Shown one piece after another: positions 1 through 3,840 of a stretch of 6,198 nucleotides of DNA. How positions within the stretch are numbered: the first letter of the stretch is position 1; each line of letters opens with the position of its first letter. The notes below the pieces were generated by a model. The model was given only the letters and a program-made list of their open reading frames with translations, searched no databases and had not been told where the DNA came from. The stretch comes from Thermoleophilia bacterium (GTDB lineage: Bacteria; Actinomycetota; Thermoleophilia; Gaiellales; Gaiellaceae): NCBI GenBank assembly GCA_013362295.1, contig JABFWJ010000437.1, forward strand, positions 1 through 6,198. Reading direction: 5' to 3'. A program made the translations under genes and the position numbers.

Positions 1-1
1 A

Positions 2-193
2 CACGCGCACACAGAGCTCTTCGTCGCGCTCGGCCAGATCGACACGCAGCGCGAGCTCGTGATCCGCGAGGCGAACGAGCTCGCCTCGATGCTCCTCGGC
101 GAGCCGACCTACGGCGCGACCGTCGCGCAGGCGCTCGCCCGCGTCGAGGCTCACTGGGTGTCGTCGCCCGGCCACGTGTCGGAGAGCAGGTAG
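2..193 (+). CDS. C-terminal fragment of an unrecognised protein
   Basis: The open frame enters from the left edge and stops at TAG 191-193, leaving the last 63 residues of a protein. Nearly every codon ends in G or C, and the composition is that of a normal soluble, largely helical protein, for example the stretch RELVIREANELASMLLGEP followed by TYGATVAQALARVEAHW. That supports a real coding region rather than a shadow. I see no signal peptide, membrane segment or metal-binding motif in this piece, and I do not recognise the family. The last 14 or so residues are encoded inside the 3' end of the convergent racemase-family gene, so this tail (SSPGHVSESR at the end) is probably not conserved. 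The gene is transcribed towards the copper/cytochrome unit and has no evident functional tie to it. Confidence 0.6.
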   Translation, partial: HAHTELFVALGQIDTQRELVIREANELASMLLGEPTYGATVAQALARVEAHWVSSPGHVSESR

Positions 194-1191
194 CCCTCCG
201 GGAACGGATCGTCGGGGTCGACGTAGAGCTCGGCGGTGCCGGTGATCCACGCGCTGCCGCGGATCGCCGGGACGATCGCCGGGCGATCCCCGACGGTCGT
301 CTCCGCGACGATCCGACCGTCGAACGTCGAGCCGATCGCCGATGCGTGCGTCATCGTGTCGCCGACGCGCATCAGCCCGCGCGCGTGCAAGACCGCCATG
401 CGGGCGGAGAGCCCCGTCCCGGTCGCCGAGCGGTCGAGCCGTCCGGGCGCGACGACGACTGCGTTCTTCGTCACCGCGCCGACGCCCTGCCAGGGCGCGG
501 CGAGCTGCACGATGCTCACGCCCGCGAGCTCCGGGTTCTCCGGGCGCACACAGGGCAGCTGCTCGCGCGCGGCGTGGCGAATCAGTTCCCCGGCGCGTGA
601 CAGGTCGCGCGCCTCGTGGGGCTCGATCGCGAACCCGAGCTCGGACGCATCGGCGATCGCATACCACATGCCGCCGAACGCGACGTCGACCGCGATCGTC
701 CCGAGCTCCTCGACCTCGACCGGCGCGCCGAGCTGCGCGGCGAACGCAGGAACGTTCGTAAGCTCGACGGACTCGACGCGGCCGTCGCGGCACGTCGCGC
801 GGATCTCGACCACGCCGGCCGGCGCCTCGAGCCGGAGCGTCGTCTCGGGCTCTTGCATCGGCACGCGCCCCGTCTCCAGCAGCACCGTCGCGACGCAGAT
901 CGTGTTCGAGCCCGACATCGCGGGATACTCCGTCGGCTCCATGATGATGTAGCCGGCCGCGCAGTCCTGTCGCGTCGCGGGGACGACGAGGTTCGCGTGC
1001 TCGGCAACCGAGCCGCGCGGCTCCCGCAACAGGAAGCGCCGCAAGGTGTCGTCGCGCTGCAGCGCCTGCATCTGCTCGAACACGGTCTCGCCGGGCGGCG
1101 CCGCAACTCCGTCGACGACGACGTTGCCGATCTCGCCGCCGGCGTGACAGCAGACGACCGTGATCGTGCGCCGCTCCTTCGGCGGCGTCAG
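151..1191 (-). CDS. Proline racemase superfamily protein (hydroxyproline epimerase/dehydratase-like), Ser/Thr active-site variant
   Basis: The 346-residue product matches the proline racemase family (proline racemase, 4-hydroxyproline epimerase, trans-3-hydroxy-L-proline dehydratase) in length and landmark motifs. These are the N-terminal CHAGGEIGNVVVDGV (residues 15-29), EPRGSVAEHANLVVP (57-71), AMSGSNTICVATVLLETG (91-108), GGMWYAIADA (173-182) and DRSATGTGLSARMAVLHARG (253-272). In proline racemase the catalytic cysteines lie in MCGH and DRSPCGTG. Here they are Ser93 and Thr257, and the His of MCGH is Ser95; the Asp of the second motif (Asp253) is kept. It is probably a cytosolic enzyme acting on a proline- or hydroxyproline-like imino acid, but substrate and reaction cannot be assigned. 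The only usable start next to the first conserved motif is CTG 1191-1189, which overlaps the TGA of the upstream cytochrome gene (CTGA) and lies 7 bases after GGGTGA. The in-frame ATG at 1392 would add 67 residues of cytochrome-gene antiframe and is unlikely. It is the last gene of the unit. Confidence 0.88.
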   Translation of the reverse strand: MTPPKERRTITVVCCHAGGEIGNVVVDGVAAPPGETVFEQMQALQRDDTLRRFLLREPRGSVAEHANLVVPATRQDCAAGYIIMEPTEYPAMSGSNTICVATVLLETGRVPMQEPETTLRLEAPAGVVEIRATCRDGRVESVELTNVPAFAAQLGAPVEVEELGTIAVDVAFGGMWYAIADASELGFAIEPHEARDLSRAGELIRHAAREQLPCVRPENPELAGVSIVQLAAPWQGVGAVTKNAVVVAPGRLDRSATGTGLSARMAVLHARGLMRVGDTMTHASAIGSTFDGRIVAETTVGDRPAIVPAIRGSAWITGTAELYVDPDDPFPEGYLLSDTWPGDDTQ

Positions 1192-1757
1192 CGGCGGGTC
1201 ACCCGTGCGACGTACTTCGCGACCTGCCGCGCTTCGGCACCCGTCAGGATGCCGGGCGGCATCAAGCCGGTGCGCCGTCCGCCCGCGGCGATCGCCGCGA
1301 GCACACGCTGACGGCTCGGCCGCAACTGGTCGAGGTTCGGGCCGGCACGGCCCGTCGTCCCGGCTTCGGCAAGCGTGTGGCAGAAGCCGCACTCGCCCGC
1401 AAACAGATCCGCCGCGGCACTCAACGGCTTGGGGCGCGGCCGCGCGACGCGCTTCACCGCCTTCCGCGGCTTGGCCGGAGTGCGCGCCTTCCGTGGAGCG
1501 GGCGCCGCGGGCGCGGCGCGCGTGACGGAGCGCGGAGGTTTCGGCAGGCCGGGACCCGGCGTCCAGCCGCTGAGCAGCAGCACGGTCGCCGCGAAGCAGC
1601 CCGCCACGACGAGCCCGGCGGTCAGCAGTCCGCGTCGCGGCATGCGTTCGACCGGAGCCGTGACGGGCAGCTCGACGGGCGGAGGAGGCGGCGGCTCGGG
1701 ACGTCTCGCAGCGGCGGCGCGCGCCTTCGGCGAGGGCTTCTGCTTCGGCTTGGCCAT
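1188..1757 (-). CDS. Membrane-anchored class I cytochrome c
   Basis: The 189-residue protein has three parts. First is a basic, Pro-rich cytoplasmic N-terminus (residues 1-42, with six prolines in a row at 22-27). A single membrane segment follows at about 43-65 (GLLTAGLVVAGCFAATVLLL). A Pro/Ala/Lys/Arg-rich linker (about 66-111) leads to a small cytochrome c domain at 112-189. The heme motif is CGFCH (123-127), covalent attachment at Cys123 and Cys126 with His127 as proximal ligand. GPNL (139-142) is a typical downstream turn, and Met166 in LMPPG is the expected sixth ligand. The domain resembles the cbb3-type/mono-heme cytochrome c group and would carry electrons on the outer face of the membrane. 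The ATG at 1757 overlaps the copCD stop by one base (TGATG) without a clear Shine-Dalgarno, so translation is probably coupled. The position after copCD suggests a link between copper handling and respiration; the redox partner is not visible here. Confidence 0.93.
   Translation of the reverse strand: MAKPKQKPSPKARAAAARRPEPPPPPPVELPVTAPVERMPRRGLLTAGLVVAGCFAATVLLLSGWTPGPGLPKPPRSVTRAAPAAPAPRKARTPAKPRKAVKRVARPRPKPLSAAADLFAGECGFCHTLAEAGTTGRAGPNLDQLRPSRQRVLAAIAAGGRRTGLMPPGILTGAEARQVAKYVARVTRR
1199..1204 (-). promoter_or_regulatory. Ribosome binding site for the racemase-family gene CTG start
   Basis: The minus-strand sequence GGGTGA lies 7 bases before the CTG at 1191. GGTGA is complementary to the 16S anti-Shine-Dalgarno tail. 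It is weaker than the site of copCD but supports initiation, or re-initiation after the cytochrome stop, at this CTG. Confidence 0.4.
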
Positions 1758-3148
1758 CAGGGGCGCTGTACCGGCTGCTGGATCACGGTTGCCGCCGTGC
1801 CTCGGGCCGCGGCGTCGTCCTTGGCCGGCGGGAGATCAGTGAGCAGCGAGACCGCCGCCGTCAGTGTCACGAGGAGCGACAGCTCGAGCCCGACGCGGCG
1901 GCGCAGCGCGCTGAAGTCGGTGAGCGCCCTGCGGTTCAGGTAGCCGAGGGTGACGAGCGCACCGAGCAGCGCCGTCTTGATGACGAGCGTCCTGCCGTAC
2001 GGCGTCGACCAGATCTCCGAGACGGCGCCGAGCTCCCAGAGGGCGCGGCCGACTCCGGTCACCGCGACGAGCGCGACGCTCGCCAGCGCGATGCGCGAGA
2101 AGCGCTCCGCGATCACGAGTCGCACGCGGCTCCGCTCCGCGGGCGGCAGCGCGGCGGTCGCCGGAGCCGCGACGACGAAGAGATGCGCGAGGCCCCCGAT
2201 CCAGACCGAGGCGCCGGCGAGATGCAGAGCGTCGACCGCCACGGTGAGCCAGCCGCGGCCGGGATCGCCCGCGTGGCCCGAAAGCCCCGGGCCGACGAGC
2301 GCCCAGCCGCCCGCGACCGTTGCGACCGCGGCGACCGCGTACACCGATGGGCGCCAGCGACGGAGCGCATAGGCGCACATGATCAGCACGAAGAACACCG
2401 TCGCCGCGTTGATCGCGTGACCGAACTCGCGGCCAAAGCGCGTGTCGCCGATCGGTGCGACGATCGGGCCGCGTCCCTCGAGCGGCGCCCAGAACGAGAT
2501 GCCGGCCACCTGCGTCGCCTGCCTGACGACGGCTGCCCAGCCCCCGACGACGAGCAGTGCGGTGGCGGCGAACGCGAGCACGCCGAAGCCCGTACGCTCC
2601 GACTCCTCGGCTTCGGCCCGCGCGTCGCCCGTGAGCAAGCGGACGGCCGGCGCGAAGACGAGGGCGCGCACGAACGCGCCGCCGACCAGCACGAGCAGCC
2701 CGATGAAGTAGAGGAAGCGCGCGACGAGCAGCGCCGAGTCGACCGAGGAACCCTGTGTCGTCTCGAGCTGCGGGGGCGGCCTGCCCGCGCCGACGCCGAT
2801 CGCGAACACTCCGCCGACGAGGTGACCGTCGGCGGACGCGACCCGCCAGCGGATCGTGTAATCGCCGCGCGGCAGGTTCGGGGCGAGCGGGATCACGAGC
2901 GCGCGCACGTCCTTCGCGGAGAGGTGTGCCGCTCCGCTCGCATAGGACGCACCGGTCGATCCGAGGACGTCCGTGCCCTTGCTGATCGGCGTCACCTGCT
3001 GGCTGAAGTGGAGGACGATCTGTCCGGGTGACTGCGCGACGACGCTCTGGGTCGGCGGGTCGACGCGCACGAGCGTCGCGTGCGCGAATGCCGCCGGCGC
3101 CCAGACCGCCGCGACCAGCAGCGCGCAGGGAAGCGACAGGCGCCTCAG
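1757..3148 (-). CDS. copCD: CopC-CopD fusion, copper-binding and copper-transport membrane protein
   Basis: The 463-residue protein begins with a signal peptide (1-22, ending AAFA), so the mature protein would start at His23. A CopC domain covers about 23-120: His23, Asp107 and His109 (SADGHLVGGVFAIGV) match the His/Asp/His Cu(II) site of minimal CopC proteins, and no Met-rich Cu(I) site is seen. A CopD membrane domain follows with about eight helices from residue 138 to 445, including HLAGASVWIGGLAHL (309-323) and YGRTLVIKTALLG. Known CopC/CopD proteins bind extracytoplasmic copper and are thought to bring it into the cell; fusion supports direct handover. The start is placed at CTG 3148-3146, which overlaps the ycnI stop (CTGA) and follows AGGAGG by 8 bases. 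No in-frame ATG, GTG or TTG lies between the ycnI-overlapping region and the mature domain. An in-frame ATG at 3937 lies beyond the whole of ycnI and cannot be the start. Confidence 0.95.
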   Translation of the reverse strand: MRRLSLPCALLVAAVWAPAAFAHATLVRVDPPTQSVVAQSPGQIVLHFSQQVTPISKGTDVLGSTGASYASGAAHLSAKDVRALVIPLAPNLPRGDYTIRWRVASADGHLVGGVFAIGVGAGRPPPQLETTQGSSVDSALLVARFLYFIGLLVLVGGAFVRALVFAPAVRLLTGDARAEAEESERTGFGVLAFAATALLVVGGWAAVVRQATQVAGISFWAPLEGRGPIVAPIGDTRFGREFGHAINAATVFFVLIMCAYALRRWRPSVYAVAAVATVAGGWALVGPGLSGHAGDPGRGWLTVAVDALHLAGASVWIGGLAHLFVVAAPATAALPPAERSRVRLVIAERFSRIALASVALVAVTGVGRALWELGAVSEIWSTPYGRTLVIKTALLGALVTLGYLNRRALTDFSALRRRVGLELSLLVTLTAAVSLLTDLPPAKDDAAARGTAATVIQQPVQRP

Positions 3149-3705
3149 CGCCCGGCCCTCCTCCCACGCAAGACCACGAGCGCGAACGCGGCCGCGAGGA
3201 GAAGCGAGAGTGCGAGCGCGGCCGCCGCGACTCCCAACGTGAGCGAGTCGCGGCTCGACGTGCTGTCGCTCGCGACGGTCACCTGCGGGCTGTGCCACAG
3301 CCGGGTCGAGCCGTCTGCGAAATGCTGGATCCCCGTCAGCTGCAAGTCGCCCTTCGCGATCGGCGTTCCGGAGAAACGGAACAGGGCGAGCCGCTCGGGA
3401 GCGACGCTGCCTCCCTGCCAGCTGAGGCCGGCGACGCGGTGCTGCGGATCCTCGACTACCTTCGTCGTGAAACCCGCCGAGTCCGCGACCGAGTCGACGA
3501 GCAGGCCTGGGGGGATCGTCAGTTGCAGCCCCGTCAGGGGCTGGGCGCTCTCGTTCGGCGAGAGCACGGTGAAGAGCGTGAACGAGCCGGGCGCGACCCG
3601 CTCGGGCGTGAGCGCGACGTGAGCCGCTGCCACGCCGGGCAGCGTCAGGGAGACCACCGCGACGAGGAGGACGGCCGAGTGTGCGCGAACCGCCCGCAGA
3701 TCCAC
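3145..3705 (-). CDS. ycnI: YcnI-like (DUF1775) membrane-anchored copper-binding protein
   Basis: The 186-residue protein has a signal peptide (1-28, ending VAAA) and a predicted mature N-terminal His29 (HVALTPERVAPGS). The DUF1775 beta-sandwich runs to about 145, with LSPNES (48-53, Glu52), LSWQGG (94-99) and QHFADGSTRLWH (127-138). A C-terminal membrane anchor covers about 155-179, followed by basic RGRRAGR. In characterised YcnI the N-terminal His and a nearby Glu form a Cu(II) site; His29 and Glu52 are the likely equivalents here. The pairing with a CopCD protein directly downstream is the usual arrangement (ycnI-ycnJ in Bacillus) and supports a copper-chaperone or metal-capture role outside the cell membrane. 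The GTG at 3705 is the first start giving a complete signal peptide. Its Shine-Dalgarno is poor, and the start codon lies in a small inverted repeat. This is the first gene of the four-gene unit. Confidence 0.93.
   Translation of the reverse strand: MDLRAVRAHSAVLLVAVVSLTLPGVAAAHVALTPERVAPGSFTLFTVLSPNESAQPLTGLQLTIPPGLLVDSVADSAGFTTKVVEDPQHRVAGLSWQGGSVAPERLALFRFSGTPIAKGDLQLTGIQHFADGSTRLWHSPQVTVASDSTSSRDSLTLGVAAAALALSLLLAAAFALVVLRGRRAGR
3157..3162 (-). promoter_or_regulatory. Strong ribosome binding site for copCD, fixing a CTG start
   Basis: AGGAGG on the minus strand, within the purine run GGGAGGAGGG (3156-3165), ends 8 bases before the CTG at 3148. It lies inside the last codons of ycnI. Its strength and spacing are the main reason for placing the copCD start at CTG rather than further in. 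Confidence 0.75.
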
Positions 3706-3718
3706 GCACCCAGCGTGG
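3702..3718 (-). promoter_or_regulatory. Inverted repeat covering the ycnI start codon
   Basis: On the minus strand CCACGC and GCGTGG form perfect 6-bp arms around the 5-base loop TGGGT. The GTG start of ycnI (3705-3703) lies in the downstream arm, and the only Shine-Dalgarno-like bases are in the loop. In mRNA this could fold and lower initiation. At this GC content such a small hairpin can also arise by chance. Confidence 0.3.
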
Positions 3719-3731
3719 CAGCGGTCGCACG

Positions 3732-3747
3732 GCTGTGCAAGTACAGC
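3732..3747. promoter_or_regulatory. Possible operator upstream of ycnI (imperfect palindrome)
   Basis: GCTGT (3732-3736) and ACAGC (3743-3747) are inverted arms around six bases; 12 of the 16 positions are symmetric. It lies about 27-42 bases upstream of the ycnI start, where a repressor or activator of the copper unit could bind. It does not match a CsoR or CopY operator that I can recognise. No convincing -10/-35 pair is seen nearby; TGTACT on the minus strand (3740-3745) is the best -10-like hexamer and it overlaps this palindrome. Confidence 0.25.
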
Positions 3748-3780
3748 GCTGGACCCCCCGATCGGACAGTTGCCGAGTCA

Positions 3781-3821
3781 CGGGATGCGGCGCCGCCGGG
3801 GGGAGGCGGCACCGCATCCCG
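3781..3821 (-). terminator. Long GC-rich hairpin, probable terminator of the secreted-protein gene
   Basis: Arms of 17 bases (3781-3797 and 3805-3821) pair with a single C/A mismatch around a 7-base G-run loop (3798-3804 on the plus strand). The hairpin begins 19 bases after the TAG of the large minus-strand gene. Neither side is followed by a run of T, as is common for hairpin terminators in high-GC actinobacteria. It separates the secreted-protein gene from the copper unit. Confidence 0.75.
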
Positions 3822-3840
3822 GCACTCTCGTCGGCCCGCC

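Larger units (their letters stand above)
3706..3840. other. Intergenic region between the secreted-protein gene and ycnI
   Basis: This is the only non-coding gap in the window. It holds the terminator-like hairpin (3781-3821) and the candidate operator (3732-3747). It must also hold the promoter of the ycnI-copCD-cytochrome unit if that unit is transcribed separately, which the hairpin suggests. It carries no recognisable tRNA, small ORF with good codon use or repeat family. Confidence 0.7.

Noticed and set aside
236..952. Plus-strand open frame of 238 codons opposite the racemase-family gene
   Set aside because: The opposite strand carries all the conserved family motifs here. This frame is Ser/Thr/Ala/Pro-rich antisense sequence with no recognisable feature.
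3781..3821. Hairpin as a riboswitch or small RNA for the copper unit
   Set aside because: It is a simple stem with one loop placed just after a stop codon. There is no multi-helix architecture, so a terminator is the simpler reading.
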